A stretch of DNA of 64,000 bases from Sulfitobacter noctilucae (GCF_000622365.1 NZ_JASC01000014.1:372001-436000); one strand, 5' to 3'. Shown: positions 15,859 to 25,949, numbered from the stretch's first letter. Translations and numbers: made by a program. Notes: generated by a model not told the origin, from the letters alone.

Positions 15859-18791
15859 GGGTCGCGAGTAAGGGATTGATCGACCGCAGCAAGCCGGTGC
15901 ATTTCAGCTTTGATGGCCGAACTTATCGCGGGTTCGCGGGGGATACTGTCGCTTCGGCCCTTCTGGCCAATGGTGTGACGCTGATGGGGCGGTCCTTCAA
16001 GTATCATCGTCCCCGCGGCGTCATGACCGCCGGAAGTGAGGAGCCGAATGCGCTGATCACCACGGGAACGGGCGCGCGGCGTGAACCGAATGTCCGCGCC
16101 ACGGTGCAAGAGATTTACGATGGGCTGGTGACGCGGTCGCAGAATGCCTGGCCCAGCCTTGATGTCGATGTGATGGCGGTGAACGATCTGGCCGCACCAT
16201 TTCTGGGGGCAGGGTTCTACTACAAAACCTTCATGTGGCCGAAGCGGTTCTGGGAGGCCATCTATGAGCCGGTGATCCGCAAGACAGCAGGGTTGGGCGC
16301 ACTGAGTGGCGAGAGTAATCCCGATACCTATGAACGCGCCTATGCGTTCTGCGACCTGCTGGTGATCGGCGCGGGGCCAACCGGCCTGATGGCCGCGCTG
16401 ACAGCGGCGCGGGCGGGGGCGGATGTGATCCTTGTTGACGAGGACAGCGTGATGGGCGGGCGGCTGAATGCCGAAAGCGAAGCTGTGGGCCATCAGTCAG
16501 GTGCGCTCTGGGCGGCGGGGATTGTTGCGGAACTTGCGGCGATGGATAACGTGCGCCTGATGCCGCGCACCACGGTAACCGGTGCTTACGATGGTGGTAT
16601 GTTCGGGGCGCTGGAACGGGTGAACCAGCACACCTCGAAGCGGGGGGGCGGGGCACCGCTTGAAGCTTTCTGGCGGATATCGGCAAAGCATTCGATCCTG
16701 GCGGCGGGTGCCCTGGAGCGGCCCGTTGCATTTCAGAACAATGACCGGCCCGGCATTATGACAGCAGGCGCAGTACGCGCGTATCTGAACCGTTGGGGCG
16801 TTGCGCCTGGAAGGCGGGTCGCGGTCTTTGGCAACAACGACGACGCGCATCGCACAGCGCGTGATCTGATGGCAGCGGGCGTGCATGTGGTTGCGTTGAT
16901 CGACAGCCGCGCGGAGGCAGAGATCGAAGGCTTTGACGGACAGGTGATCACCGGCGCTGTGGTCTGCAACACCGGCGGGCGCAAAGCGTTGGAGAGCATC
17001 ACGGTGCGGTCTGAGGCAGGCGAGGAAGCGCTTCAGGTCGATTGCCTTGCGGTCTCGGGCGGCTGGAATCCGACGGTGCATCTGACGTGTTACATGAACG
17101 GGCGGCCCACCTGGCGCGAGGACATTCAGAGCTTTGTTCCGCCGCCGGGTGCGATCCCGAATATGACGGTCGCGGGGGCGTGCAATGGCGTCTTCTCCAC
17201 TCACGGCTGCTTAAGCGACGGGGTGGATGCGGGCACGGCGGCGCTAAAGGCCCTGGGGAAGAAGGCGGTGGCCGTCGAGGTGCCGGTGGCTGAAGATGCG
17301 GATTATGCGCTGGTGCCGCTTTGGGCGGTAGCGGGCAAGGGGCGTGCCTGGCTCGATTTCCAGAACGATGTGTCGGTGAAGGATATCAAACAGGCGGCGG
17401 TCGAGAACTTCCGCTCGGTCGAGCATATGAAGCGCTATACCACGCAAGGCATGGCAACCGATCAGGGCAAGAATTCAAACGTGGCGGCACTAGCCATTCT
17501 GGCCGATGCGACGGGGCGTGGGATGCCCGAGACCGGAACGACAACTTTCAGGCCCCCCTATTCGCCGGTGGCCATTGCGGCGATGGGCGCGGGTGCACAG
17601 GGGCATGGATTTGCGCCCGAGCGGCATACGACATCACACAAGCGTACCGTTGAAAGGGGCGCGCCCATGATCGAGGCCGGGCTGTGGTATCGGCCCAGCT
17701 ATTTCCCGAAAGCGGGCGAGACGACCTGGCGGCAATCCTGTGACCGCGAGGTGGGATATGTGCGCAAAGCGGTTGGCGTCTGTGATGTTTCCACGCTGGG
17801 CAAGATTGATATTCAGGGGCCGGATGCGGGCAAGCTGTTGGACTTTGTCTATACCAATATGTTTTCGACCCTGAAGGTGGGGCGCGTGCGTTATGGTCTG
17901 ATGCTGCGCGAGGATGGCATGGTGATGGACGATGGCACCACCGCGCGATTGGGAGAGCATCACTTTGTAATGACCACCACCACGGCGGCGGCGGGCAATG
18001 TGATGCGGCATTTGGAATTTGTAACGCAGTGTTTGCATCCGGAATGGGCGGTGTCGTTCACATCCGTGACCGAGCAATGGGCGCAGTTTGCCGTCGCAGG
18101 GCCAAAGGCGCGGGAGCTGCTGAACGGTTTGCTGGACAAGGAAATCGACAATGACAACTGGCCGTTTATGGCCTGCGGTGATGTGTCGATTGGCGGTGTC
18201 GCGGGACGGTTGTTCCGCATCTCTTTCTCTGGTGAACATGCCTATGAGGTGGCGGTGCCTTCACGCTTTGGCGCGGCTTTGTTCGATGAATTGGTCAAAC
18301 GGGCCGAGGCGCTGGGCGGTGGGCCATATGGGATGGAAGCGCTGAATGTATTGCGTATCGAGAAGGGCTTTATCACCCATGCAGAGATTGAAGGGCGAGC
18401 AACCGCATCCGATGTGGGCATGGGGCGGATGATCTCGGTCAAGAAGGACTGTATCGGCAAGGCGATGGCCGCGCGGCCCGGCCTTGTGGATGCAGAGCGA
18501 CCGCAACTCATCGGGTTGAAGCCCGTTTCCGCAGAAGGCGAGATGACCGCCGGCGCGCATTTGTTCGAGCGCGAGGCAGAGGCGGTGCGGGTGAATGCCA
18601 AGGGACATGTGTCCTCGGTCGGGTATTCGCCGGAACTGGGCCGGATGATCGGGCTGGGGTTCTTTGCAGCCGGACCAACGCGAATGGGCGAGGTGGTTCG
18701 CCTTGTCGATCACCTGCGCGGCGTTGAAACAGAGGTGGAGATTTGCCATCCCGTGTTTGTCGATCCAGAAGGGGAGCGGGCGCGTGGTTGA
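15855..18791 (+). CDS. soxA: sarcosine oxidase, alpha subunit
   Basis: Large subunit, 978 residues, which binds NAD and hands the methylene group to tetrahydrofolate. The N-terminus (VHFSFDGRTYRGFAGDTVAS) is the ferredoxin-like region without cluster cysteines that is usual in SoxA. A dinucleotide fold follows (LLVIGAGPTGLMAALTAARA), with an oxidoreductase domain to about residue 550. The last 370 residues are a GcvT-like aminomethyltransferase domain, with GLMLREDGMVMDDGTTARL and FRISFSGEHAYEVAVPS. The start at 15855 overlaps soxD; an earlier in-frame ATG inside soxD is not needed. The length is normal. Confidence 0.95.
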   Translation: MRVASKGLIDRSKPVHFSFDGRTYRGFAGDTVASALLANGVTLMGRSFKYHRPRGVMTAGSEEPNALITTGTGARREPNVRATVQEIYDGLVTRSQNAWPSLDVDVMAVNDLAAPFLGAGFYYKTFMWPKRFWEAIYEPVIRKTAGLGALSGESNPDTYERAYAFCDLLVIGAGPTGLMAALTAARAGADVILVDEDSVMGGRLNAESEAVGHQSGALWAAGIVAELAAMDNVRLMPRTTVTGAYDGGMFGALERVNQHTSKRGGGAPLEAFWRISAKHSILAAGALERPVAFQNNDRPGIMTAGAVRAYLNRWGVAPGRRVAVFGNNDDAHRTARDLMAAGVHVVALIDSRAEAEIEGFDGQVITGAVVCNTGGRKALESITVRSEAGEEALQVDCLAVSGGWNPTVHLTCYMNGRPTWREDIQSFVPPPGAIPNMTVAGACNGVFSTHGCLSDGVDAGTAALKALGKKAVAVEVPVAEDADYALVPLWAVAGKGRAWLDFQNDVSVKDIKQAAVENFRSVEHMKRYTTQGMATDQGKNSNVAALAILADATGRGMPETGTTTFRPPYSPVAIAAMGAGAQGHGFAPERHTTSHKRTVERGAPMIEAGLWYRPSYFPKAGETTWRQSCDREVGYVRKAVGVCDVSTLGKIDIQGPDAGKLLDFVYTNMFSTLKVGRVRYGLMLREDGMVMDDGTTARLGEHHFVMTTTTAAAGNVMRHLEFVTQCLHPEWAVSFTSVTEQWAQFAVAGPKARELLNGLLDKEIDNDNWPFMACGDVSIGGVAGRLFRISFSGEHAYEVAVPSRFGAALFDELVKRAEALGGGPYGMEALNVLRIEKGFITHAEIEGRATASDVGMGRMISVKKDCIGKAMAARPGLVDAERPQLIGLKPVSAEGEMTAGAHLFEREAEAVRVNAKGHVSSVGYSPELGRMIGLGFFAAGPTRMGEVVRLVDHLRGVETEVEICHPVFVDPEGERARG

Positions 18792-19326
18792 GTTGCAAGA
18801 GATGAGCCCCTGCGCGGGATTGTTGCCGGTGACGATCGGAACGGTCACGCTGAAAGAAGTGGCACCGGGGCGTATGACCTCATTGTCGCCTTTCGGCGAC
18901 GCTTCGGAATTTGGTGCGGTCTTGAAGGCGGCACATGGCATGGACTGGCCTGCACCGGGCCGCAGCACGGGTAAAGAGGGCGCGCGTTGCATCTGGTTCG
19001 GCCGGGGCGAGGCGCTGTTGGTCGGGCCGGACCCGGATGGAAAGCTAGACAAGCTGGCGGCGGTGGTGGATCAGTCGGATGCCTGGGCTGTGGTCACTCT
19101 GGAGGGGGCGGGCGCTGTTGATGTATTGGCGCGGCTGGTGCCGGTGGATCTGCGGGACACGGCGTTCAAGCGCGGCGCGACGGTGCGTACGCAGGTGATG
19201 CATATGTCGGCTTCTATCACAAAGGCGGGAACGGAGCAGTTCAGGATCATGGTGTTCCGGTCGATGGCAGGCACTTTGGTGCATGATCTTAAACAGGCTA
19301 TGGCGGCGGTCGCGTCGCGCGAGTAA
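18784..19326 (+). CDS. soxG: sarcosine oxidase, gamma subunit
   Basis: Gamma subunit of the heterotetramer, 180 residues, with a YgfZ/GcvT-like fold. Conserved-looking stretches are ARCIWFGRGEALLVGPD and TQVMHMSASITKAGTEQFRIMVFRSMAGTL-type residues at the end. The GTG at 18784 lies within the end of soxA, an 8-base overlap, so the subunits are coupled. No purU or glyA, often found with this operon, follows; a small secreted protein gene comes next. Confidence 0.92.
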   Translation: MVELQEMSPCAGLLPVTIGTVTLKEVAPGRMTSLSPFGDASEFGAVLKAAHGMDWPAPGRSTGKEGARCIWFGRGEALLVGPDPDGKLDKLAAVVDQSDAWAVVTLEGAGAVDVLARLVPVDLRDTAFKRGATVRTQVMHMSASITKAGTEQFRIMVFRSMAGTLVHDLKQAMAAVASRE

Positions 19327-19359
19327 TATGGCGCGAGCGCTGGTAAAGGAGTGTGTATC

Positions 19360-19671
19360 ATGATGCGGTTGAGTACAGTTTTCGTTTTGGGTCTGGCGGT
19401 GCAGGGTGCCCCTGCCATTGCGCAGGCGTCCGCCGAGAAGGTGGAGACTTGCGGGTATCAGGCGGCGGTTGTGTCGGCGATCCAACAGGCGCGGCTGGAC
19501 CGTGTGCGCGAACGAAAAGTACAGGAACGCGTCTTGGAAAACGCCACATGGCCAGAGAACTTCAATACGGCGATCCCGCTTTTGACGCCGTGGGTCTATG
19601 AAATGAAGATGCGCGATGTTCGCGAGCAGGATTTAGCTGCAGCATGGACCGAGCTTTGCTTGCAGCAGTAG
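19360..19671 (+). CDS. small secreted protein of unknown function
   Basis: A 103-residue protein with a signal peptide (LSTVFVLGLAVQGAPAIAQA, cleavage near residue 20). The mature part is helical and charged with two cysteines (ETCGYQ and TELCLQQ) that could form one disulfide. AAAGGAG lies 8 bases before the ATG at 19360. It follows soxG by 33 bases on the same strand and may ride on the sox transcript, though nothing in it suggests a role in sarcosine use. I do not recognise the family. Confidence 0.75.
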   Translation: MMRLSTVFVLGLAVQGAPAIAQASAEKVETCGYQAAVVSAIQQARLDRVRERKVQERVLENATWPENFNTAIPLLTPWVYEMKMRDVREQDLAAAWTELCLQQ

Positions 19672-19761
19672 CGCTGTTTTGCCCCTGTAGTGTCGGGTAT
19701 TTCTAAAAGGGTGAAGCTGGGGCGGCTGGACTCTGATTGAGCGGGTCCGATATATGGAACC

Positions 19762-21726
19762 ATGAGCTTGCCACCCGGATTTTTGGACGAATTGCGCACA
19801 CGGTCGAGCCTGTCTCAGGTTGTGGGCCGTAAGGTCATATGGGACCAGCGCAAGTCCAATCAGGGTAAGGGTGACATGTGGGCACCATGCCCCTTCCACC
19901 AGGAAAAATCCGCCAGTTTTCACGTCGATGACCGCAAGGGATTTTATTATTGCTTCGGCTGTCACGCCAAAGGCGATGCTATTTCATTTGTGCGTGAGAC
20001 AGAAAACGTAGGCTTCATGGAAGCCGTCGAGATTTTGGCGCGGGAGGCCGGGATGACCGTGCCCAAGCAAGATCCGCGTGCGAAGGAGAAAGCGGAAAAA
20101 CGCACGGAGTTGGCGGATGTGACGGAACTGGCGGTGCGCTGGTTTCGCCTGCAACTCAAGACCGGAGCGGCAACAGAGGCACGGGATTATCTGGCGCGGC
20201 GCGGTCTGGATGAAGCGGCATTGGCGCGTTGGGAGATCGGATTTGCGCCTGAAAGCTGGCAGGGGCTTTGGGATGCACTGAAGGGCAAGAATATCGCGGA
20301 TGAACTGATCCTCGGGGCGGGGTTGGCCAAACCTTCGACCAAGGGGGGCAAGCCATATGACACGTTTCGCGGGCGGATCATCTTTCCCATTCGGGATGCG
20401 CGGGGGCGGGCGATTGCCTTTGGCGGACGCGCGATGGACCCCAATGACAATGCCAAATACCTCAATTCGCCCGAAACGGAGTTGTTCGACAAGGGCCGTA
20501 GCCTTTACAATGTGAAAGACGCGCGCACGGCGGCGGGCAAGGGGCAGCCTTTGCTGGTGGCCGAAGGCTATATGGATGTGATCGCCTTGCAGCAGGCAGG
20601 GTTTGAGGCGGCGGTCGCCCCGCTCGGGACAGCCATTACCGAGAACCAGTTACAGATGCTGTGGCGCATTGACCCCGAGCCGATCATCACGCTGGACGGG
20701 GACACGGCCGGGCAGCGTGCCGCCTTGCGGTTGATTGACTTGGCATTGCCTTTGATCGAGGCGGGCAAGTCGCTGCGGTTTGTGATGATGCCTGAAGGGC
20801 AGGATCCTGATGATCTGTTGAAATCCGCTGGCAAGGGGGCGTTTCAAAAGTTGATTGAGGGGGCTGTGCCGATGGTACAGTTGTTGTGGCAGCGCGAGAC
20901 AGAGGGCCGCGTTTTTGACAGTCCCGAGCGTAAGGCCGCGCTCGACAAAGCGCTGCGCGACAAGATCATGCTGATCCGCGATCCGTCGATCCGCAGCCAT
21001 TACGGCCAGGAAATCAAAGATCTGCGCTGGAAGTTGTTTCGCCCCCAAACCGGCGGGCGTCAGGCGGTGGCACGCGGGCGCGGCACATGGAAGAACGAGC
21101 CATCCTACAAGGCCAGCACCACAGCGAAATCATCGGTGCTAGGGGTGGCGGGGGATGCGCAGACCACCGAGCATCTGCGCGAAGCCGTGGTGCTGGCAGC
21201 CTTTGCCACATGTCCCGAGATCACCCATGACTTCGAAAGCGGGCTGGAGGCAATGACCTGTGCAGACGCCACGCACCGGCGGTTGCGGGACTTACTGTTG
21301 CGCCATGCGCATGAGGGGTCAGATGTGTTGCATGAAAAGATTTCCAGCGCACTGGGGGAAGGAGCCCTTGAAAATCTGCTGGCTCAGCGCCACGTTGCCA
21401 TCACACCCTGTGTCCGCAACCCCGGCGATATCGAGATGGCAAGCCTGACCGTGGCGGAGGAACTGGCCAAACTGGAAGCGGCACGCGGGTTGGATGCTGA
21501 AATCGCAGAAGCAATGGAAGATCTGAGCGGGGTGGCGGATGAAGGCGTGACATGGCGGTTGAGCGAGGCCGCGCGCGCAGCCGATCTGGCGACAAGGTCA
21601 GGTCAGGAGGATACGGCAGAATACGATCTGGGCGAAAATGGTGCCCGTATCTCGAAAGACGAACGCAGCGCGTGGGATACGCTGTTGGAAACCATCAAGT
21701 TTGACAAGTCGAAGGGCCAAAGCTGA
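19762..21726 (+). CDS. dnaG: DNA primase
   Basis: Makes RNA primers for DNA replication. The 654-residue protein has the N-terminal CHC2 zinc finger (C43, H46, C64, C67). The TOPRIM core has VAEGYMDVIALQQAGF and, further on, ITLDGDTAGQRAALR with the metal-binding acidic residues. A C-terminal helicase-binding region is less conserved. It is directly upstream of rpoD, the classical macromolecular-synthesis arrangement, but rpsU is absent. The length is normal for alphaproteobacteria. Confidence 0.96.
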   Translation: MSLPPGFLDELRTRSSLSQVVGRKVIWDQRKSNQGKGDMWAPCPFHQEKSASFHVDDRKGFYYCFGCHAKGDAISFVRETENVGFMEAVEILAREAGMTVPKQDPRAKEKAEKRTELADVTELAVRWFRLQLKTGAATEARDYLARRGLDEAALARWEIGFAPESWQGLWDALKGKNIADELILGAGLAKPSTKGGKPYDTFRGRIIFPIRDARGRAIAFGGRAMDPNDNAKYLNSPETELFDKGRSLYNVKDARTAAGKGQPLLVAEGYMDVIALQQAGFEAAVAPLGTAITENQLQMLWRIDPEPIITLDGDTAGQRAALRLIDLALPLIEAGKSLRFVMMPEGQDPDDLLKSAGKGAFQKLIEGAVPMVQLLWQRETEGRVFDSPERKAALDKALRDKIMLIRDPSIRSHYGQEIKDLRWKLFRPQTGGRQAVARGRGTWKNEPSYKASTTAKSSVLGVAGDAQTTEHLREAVVLAAFATCPEITHDFESGLEAMTCADATHRRLRDLLLRHAHEGSDVLHEKISSALGEGALENLLAQRHVAITPCVRNPGDIEMASLTVAEELAKLEAARGLDAEIAEAMEDLSGVADEGVTWRLSEAARAADLATRSGQEDTAEYDLGENGARISKDERSAWDTLLETIKFDKSKGQS

Positions 21727-21782
21727 TCTGTCGCGGGCTGGGCGTGATCTTTTGGCAGGTACTTTATGAAAAAGCAGGATAT

Positions 21783-21832
21783 CGGGTTTAAGAATCACTG
21801 CGAAACCCGCATGATTCGGAAACACCGAATCA
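21783..21832 (+). promoter_or_regulatory. two tandem hairpins in the dnaG-rpoD leader
   Basis: Stem 1 pairs CGGGTTT (21783-21789) with AAACCCG (21803-21809). Stem 2 pairs TGATTCGG (21812-21819) with CCGAATCA (21825-21832) around AAACA. Neither has a T-tract. They lie 40 bases before the rpoD start and could be processing or regulatory structures in the rpoD leader. Confidence 0.5.
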
Positions 21833-21871
21833 CATCTACTGATTCGCGCGATGGCGCTGGAGGGACATTGA

Positions 21872-23857
21872 ATGGCCGCTAAAGATACCAACGAAGACGC
21901 CAAGAGAGACGAGAACGACAGCGGCCATTCGCTTGATATGAGCCAAGCCGCCGTCAAGAAGATGATCTCGGAAGCCCGCGAAAAGGGCTATATCACGTAT
22001 GATCAGCTGAACACGGTGCTGCCACCTGATCAGGTTTCCTCGGAACAGATCGAAGACGTGATGTCGATGTTGTCCGAAATGGGCATCAATATCATCGAAG
22101 ACGAGGAAGCCGAAGAAGAAGAAGCCAAAGGCGGCACCGATCTGGCGACGACCGATAGTGCCAAGGAAGTCGCGCTTTCGTCGGGTACGTCCGAGAAACT
22201 GGATCGAACCGATGATCCGGTCCGCATGTACCTGCGCGAAATGGGCAGCGTCGAACTGCTGAGCCGTGAGGGCGAGATCGCCATCGCGAAGCGCATCGAA
22301 GCGGGCCGCAACACGATGATCGCGGGGCTTTGTGAAAGCCCGCTGACTTTCCAGGCCATTACAATCTGGCGCGACGAACTTCTGTCCGAAGATATTCTGC
22401 TGCGCGATGTGATCGACCTTGAGGCGACCTTTGGCGACCAATTGGGTGAAGACGGGGCAACAGCACCCATTGTGCCCACTGCTGGCGACACCTCCGAGAC
22501 AAAGACCGAAGAGCCCAAGCAAGAGCTGGACGCAGACGGCAATCCCATCGCCAGCGATGACGATGACGATGAAGACGAACAGGCCAACATGAGTCTTGCT
22601 GCGATGGAAGCCGCGCTCAAGCCGCAGGTGTTGGAAGCGCTGGATATCATCGCCGACGATTACGCGATGCTGAGCGAGATGCAGGACAGCCGTATCTCGG
22701 CTACGCTGAACGAAGATAATTCGTTCACGAAAAAGCAGGAAAGCAAGTACCAGAAACTGCGGTCGGAAATTGTACTGCTGGTGAATGAACTACACTTGCA
22801 CAACAACCGGATCGAGGCGTTGATCGACCAGCTTTATGGCATCAACCGTCGCATCATGCAGATTGATTCCGCGATGGTAAAACTGGCGGACCAGGCGCGG
22901 ATCAACCGCTCCGAATTCGTCGAGGCGTACCGTGGCTATGAGCTTGATCCGAACTGGATGGAGCGGATGGCCGAGAAGTCAGGTCGTGGCTGGCAGATGT
23001 TCATCGAACGCTCTTCGGAAAAGGTCGAAGAACTGCGTGCCGATATGGCGCAGGTCGGACAGTATGTCGGTCTGGATATCCCTGAATTCCGCCGTATCGT
23101 GCAGCAGGTCCAGAAGGGCGAGAAAGAAGCCCGTCAGGCCAAGAAAGAAATGGTCGAGGCGAACCTGCGTTTGGTGATCTCGATCGCCAAGAAATACACG
23201 AACCGTGGTCTGCAATTCCTTGATCTTATTCAAGAGGGTAACATCGGCTTGATGAAGGCGGTGGACAAGTTCGAATACCGCCGCGGTTATAAATTCTCGA
23301 CCTATGCGACATGGTGGATCAGGCAGGCGATCACCCGGTCGATTGCCGATCAGGCACGCACGATCCGTATTCCTGTGCACATGATCGAAACGATCAACAA
23401 GCTGGTCCGCACAGGTCGGCAGATGTTGCACGAGATTGGCCGCGAGCCGACGCCGGAAGAGCTGGCAGAAAAGCTGCAGATGCCGCTTGAGAAAGTGCGC
23501 AAGGTGATGAAAATCGCCAAGGAACCGATTTCTCTGGAAACGCCAATCGGCGACGAAGAAGATAGCCAGCTGGGCGACTTCATCGAGGACAAGAATGCCG
23601 TGCTGCCTTTGGACAGCGCCATTCAGGAAAACCTCAAGGAGACGACAACACGGGTTCTCGCCTCGCTCACCCCGCGTGAGGAACGCGTGCTGCGTATGCG
23701 TTTTGGCATCGGCATGAACACCGATCACACGCTGGAAGAAGTCGGGCAGCAGTTTAGCGTAACGCGCGAACGTATCCGCCAGATCGAAGCCAAGGCTTTG
23801 CGCAAGCTTAAGCACCCAAGCCGGTCGCGCAAACTGCGATCGTTCCTTGACCAATGA
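21872..23857 (+). CDS. rpoD: RNA polymerase primary sigma factor
   Basis: Housekeeping sigma-70 of 661 residues. Region 1.1 is at the N-terminus ([21 protein letters not shown]). Region 1.2 has [21 protein letters not shown] long acidic non-conserved region ([20 protein letters not shown]) follows. Region 2 has [19 protein letters not shown] and [19 protein letters not shown]. Region 4 ends with [27 protein letters not shown] lies 7 bases before the ATG. The 145-base gap from dnaG carries two hairpins, and a strong terminator follows the gene. Confidence 0.97.
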   Translation: MAAKDTNEDAKRDENDSGHSLDMSQAAVKKMISEAREKGYITYDQLNTVLPPDQVSSEQIEDVMSMLSEMGINIIEDEEAEEEEAKGGTDLATTDSAKEVALSSGTSEKLDRTDDPVRMYLREMGSVELLSREGEIAIAKRIEAGRNTMIAGLCESPLTFQAITIWRDELLSEDILLRDVIDLEATFGDQLGEDGATAPIVPTAGDTSETKTEEPKQELDADGNPIASDDDDDEDEQANMSLAAMEAALKPQVLEALDIIADDYAMLSEMQDSRISATLNEDNSFTKKQESKYQKLRSEIVLLVNELHLHNNRIEALIDQLYGINRRIMQIDSAMVKLADQARINRSEFVEAYRGYELDPNWMERMAEKSGRGWQMFIERSSEKVEELRADMAQVGQYVGLDIPEFRRIVQQVQKGEKEARQAKKEMVEANLRLVISIAKKYTNRGLQFLDLIQEGNIGLMKAVDKFEYRRGYKFSTYATWWIRQAITRSIADQARTIRIPVHMIETINKLVRTGRQMLHEIGREPTPEELAEKLQMPLEKVRKVMKIAKEPISLETPIGDEEDSQLGDFIEDKNAVLPLDSAIQENLKETTTRVLASLTPREERVLRMRFGIGMNTDHTLEEVGQQFSVTRERIRQIEAKALRKLKHPSRSRKLRSFLDQ

Positions 23858-23885
23858 TTGGTCGCTAAGGCAATGAGACTTGGAA

Positions 23886-23909
23886 GGCGGGCAAATGGCC
23901 CGCCTTTTT
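23886..23909 (+). terminator. rho-independent terminator of rpoD
   Basis: Stem GGCGGGC / GCCCGCC with a 5-base loop (AAATG) followed by TTTTT. It lies 29 bases after the rpoD stop. Confidence 0.9.
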
Positions 23910-23988
23910 CATTTCTGACGCAGCCGTGATTTTGACCTGATCCCGGCACGGTCTATCTGAGATACACAGTAAAACTGGAGGCCGGACC

Positions 23989-24435
23989 ATGCGACGTCAT
24001 TTCACAACACTCCTGACTGCAATTTTAATAACGGGCGCGTTTCATGCAACCGCGCAGGTGCGCAGCTTTGAAGCTGTGAACCATTTGCAGGTCATTCCCA
24101 TCAGCCAAACGGATTTTGAAGTTATTGAATCGAACGGGCTGGGCGCGCGCGGGATGTGGTGCGCGGCGGCGGATTATCTGGTGAACGGCCCGCTCAACGA
24201 TACGGATGGTCGGCTTTATGTCAAAACGCCGCGCGGTCCTTCGGTCACAGTAAGCGGGCGCACGGGCGCGGTCTTCACGCTGGACGCGTCAACCTTGCCG
24301 GATGGGCCAAAGCGATCCTATTCGGTCAGCGTCAGAACACCTGGGTTGGGCCTGCCGATCCTTCACGCCTTCCAGTTCTGCAAGGATTACACGATTGAAG
24401 TCGAAGACATCTTCTTTCGCCGTGGTGACGGCTGA
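23989..24435 (+). CDS. secreted protein, paralogue 1 of a tandem pair
   Basis: A 148-residue protein with a signal peptide (LLTAILITGAFHATAQ, cleavage near residue 23). The mature part contains TDFEVIESNGLGARGMWCAAA, then YVKTPRGPSVTVSGRTGAVF and FQFCKDYT. The same blocks occur in the next gene, so these are tandem duplicates. Two conserved cysteines (WC and FC) could form a disulfide. The stop and next start overlap (TGATG at 24433-24437). I do not recognise a named family, and the function is unknown. Confidence 0.8.
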   Translation: MRRHFTTLLTAILITGAFHATAQVRSFEAVNHLQVIPISQTDFEVIESNGLGARGMWCAAADYLVNGPLNDTDGRLYVKTPRGPSVTVSGRTGAVFTLDASTLPDGPKRSYSVSVRTPGLGLPILHAFQFCKDYTIEVEDIFFRRGDG

Positions 24436-24845
24436 TGTTGCGGTCTTTTCTGTGTGCAACCACATGCGCCGCCTTAATGTTGGGAATGGCACAGGCAAGC
24501 ACGCAAACCGAGGAAGATCTGATAGTGATCAACCGGCTCAACGACACTGACTTTGAAGTGGTCCAGCGGGTGAATTTCGGCGCTGCCGAATTCTGGTGCG
24601 GCGCTGCAACCTTTGTGGAGCGACGGTCCGGTTTGCCGGAAACGACAGCCATTTATCTCAAGCGGCCACGCGGGCCGAGCCTCACGTCGCCGGGACGTGA
24701 TGGCGTTACTTTTTCGCTCAGCAATGATGGTTTGCCCGCCGCGCAGCCGCGCAATACGCTTACTGTGAAGGAGGCCGGTGCGACAGTTAAATCCGCTCAT
24801 GCCCGCAGGTTTTGCCGGGACGCTTTCACACGCTCGACCAAGTGA
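24435..24845 (+). CDS. secreted protein, paralogue 2 of a tandem pair
   Basis: A 136-residue protein with a signal peptide (LCATTCAALMLGMAQA). It shares with its neighbour the blocks TDFEVVQRVNFGAAEFWCGAA, YLKRPRGPSLTSPGRDGVTF, SLSNDGLPAA and RRFCRDA. Identity by eye is low overall but strong in these blocks, so the duplication is old. Translation is coupled to the first paralogue. It ends 12 bases before yjbQ and may share its transcript. Confidence 0.8.
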   Translation: MLRSFLCATTCAALMLGMAQASTQTEEDLIVINRLNDTDFEVVQRVNFGAAEFWCGAATFVERRSGLPETTAIYLKRPRGPSLTSPGRDGVTFSLSNDGLPAAQPRNTLTVKEAGATVKSAHARRFCRDAFTRSTK

Positions 24846-24857
24846 CCGGAAGAGGCG

Positions 24858-25271
24858 ATGCAAACAACCTTTGAAATCGCCACACGTGGTCAGGGTCTGT
24901 ATGAATTTACGCATATTGTGGCGGATTGGCTGCCGAAGGGCGACGGTATGCTCACCCTTCTGGTCCGCCATACGTCTGCGTCACTTCTTATACAGGAAAA
25001 TGCCGACCCAGAGGTCCAAGGTGATCTGACAGCGTTCTTCCACCGTCTCGTACCACCGACCACGGACCCGTCGATGGCGTATCTGACGCACACCTACGAA
25101 GGCCCTGACGATATGCCCGCGCACATCAAAGCGGCGATGCTGCCGGTCAGTCTTTCTATTCCTGTGATGAATGGCCAGATGCGTCTGGGCACATGGCAGG
25201 GTATCTATCTGTTCGAGCATAGAAATGCGCCGCATACCCGGCAGGTAGCGGCGCATTTCCGGTTCGATTGA
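24858..25271 (+). CDS. yjbQ: YjbQ family protein (UPF0047)
   Basis: Protein of 137 residues with the YjbQ signature set: LLVRHTSASLLIQENADPEV, DMPAHIKAAMLPVSLSIPV, and LGTWQGIYLFEHRNAPHTRQV near the C-terminus. The His/Thr/Ser residues of the first block and the WQGIYLFEH block form the conserved cleft. Some members show low thiamin-phosphate synthase activity, and the name reflects this, but the true role is uncertain. The length is typical. It converges with the SDR gene. Confidence 0.9.
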   Translation: MQTTFEIATRGQGLYEFTHIVADWLPKGDGMLTLLVRHTSASLLIQENADPEVQGDLTAFFHRLVPPTTDPSMAYLTHTYEGPDDMPAHIKAAMLPVSLSIPVMNGQMRLGTWQGIYLFEHRNAPHTRQVAAHFRFD

Positions 25272-25277
25272 AGACTT

Positions 25278-25949
25278 TTAGCCAACCGGCATCAGATGGA
25301 TTTCGCGGATCGAGGCATGCGCAGGCGCTTCAAGTGCGTGGAGGACAGCGTTCGCCACATCGTCGGGCTGCAGCTTGTCTGGTTTCGCCTCGTCAAAGAA
25401 GGCGGTGTTCACCATGCCGGGCGAGACAACCATACAGCGGCCACCCCATTCGGCCATTTCATCAGCCAGATTGCCGGCAAACCCGTGGATAAACCACTTG
25501 GTTGAGCCGTAGATGGAGCCTTTCAAGTGCCGCCGCCCCGCAAGAGAGCCGGTGACCACATACTGGCCGGTGGTTTCGCGCAGGTGGGGCAGGGATGCGT
25601 GGGCTGTGTAGAGCGCGCCCATGATGTTCAGGTCGATCATGCCTTTCCAATCTTCGGGATCGCCATCTTCAGTTCCGGATTGCGATGTGCCGCGCCCCGC
25701 ATTAGCAAAGACTGCGTCGAGCCCGCCAAATTTGTCGACCAGCTTTGCAATGGCGTCCTTCTGCGCATCATAGTCGGTGGCATCGCCGGTCAGCACCATC
25801 GCCTGATCGCCGATATCTTCCGCGATCTGGTTCAGCTTGTCTTCACTGCGGGCGAACAGCCCGACGTTCCAACCTGCCTTCGCGGCGGCCTTTGCAGTTG
25901 CTTCGCCGATTCCGCTGGATGCGCCGGTGATGAACAACGTCTTGGACAT
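25278..25949 (-). CDS. short-chain dehydrogenase/reductase
   Basis: Classical SDR of 223 residues. The cofactor motif is TGASSGIGEAT (about 8-18), NAG appears as FANAGRG, and the catalytic residues are Ser in VVTGSLAGRRHL and Tyr/Lys in SIYGSTKWFIHG (YxxxK). The C-terminus (SIREIHLMPVG) is short. The ARSEDKL segment after the first beta-alpha-beta unit suggests NADP preference. The substrate is unknown. It ends 6 bases from the convergent yjbQ stop. Confidence 0.9.
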   Translation of the reverse strand: MSKTLFITGASSGIGEATAKAAAKAGWNVGLFARSEDKLNQIAEDIGDQAMVLTGDATDYDAQKDAIAKLVDKFGGLDAVFANAGRGTSQSGTEDGDPEDWKGMIDLNIMGALYTAHASLPHLRETTGQYVVTGSLAGRRHLKGSIYGSTKWFIHGFAGNLADEMAEWGGRCMVVSPGMVNTAFFDEAKPDKLQPDDVANAVLHALEAPAHASIREIHLMPVG

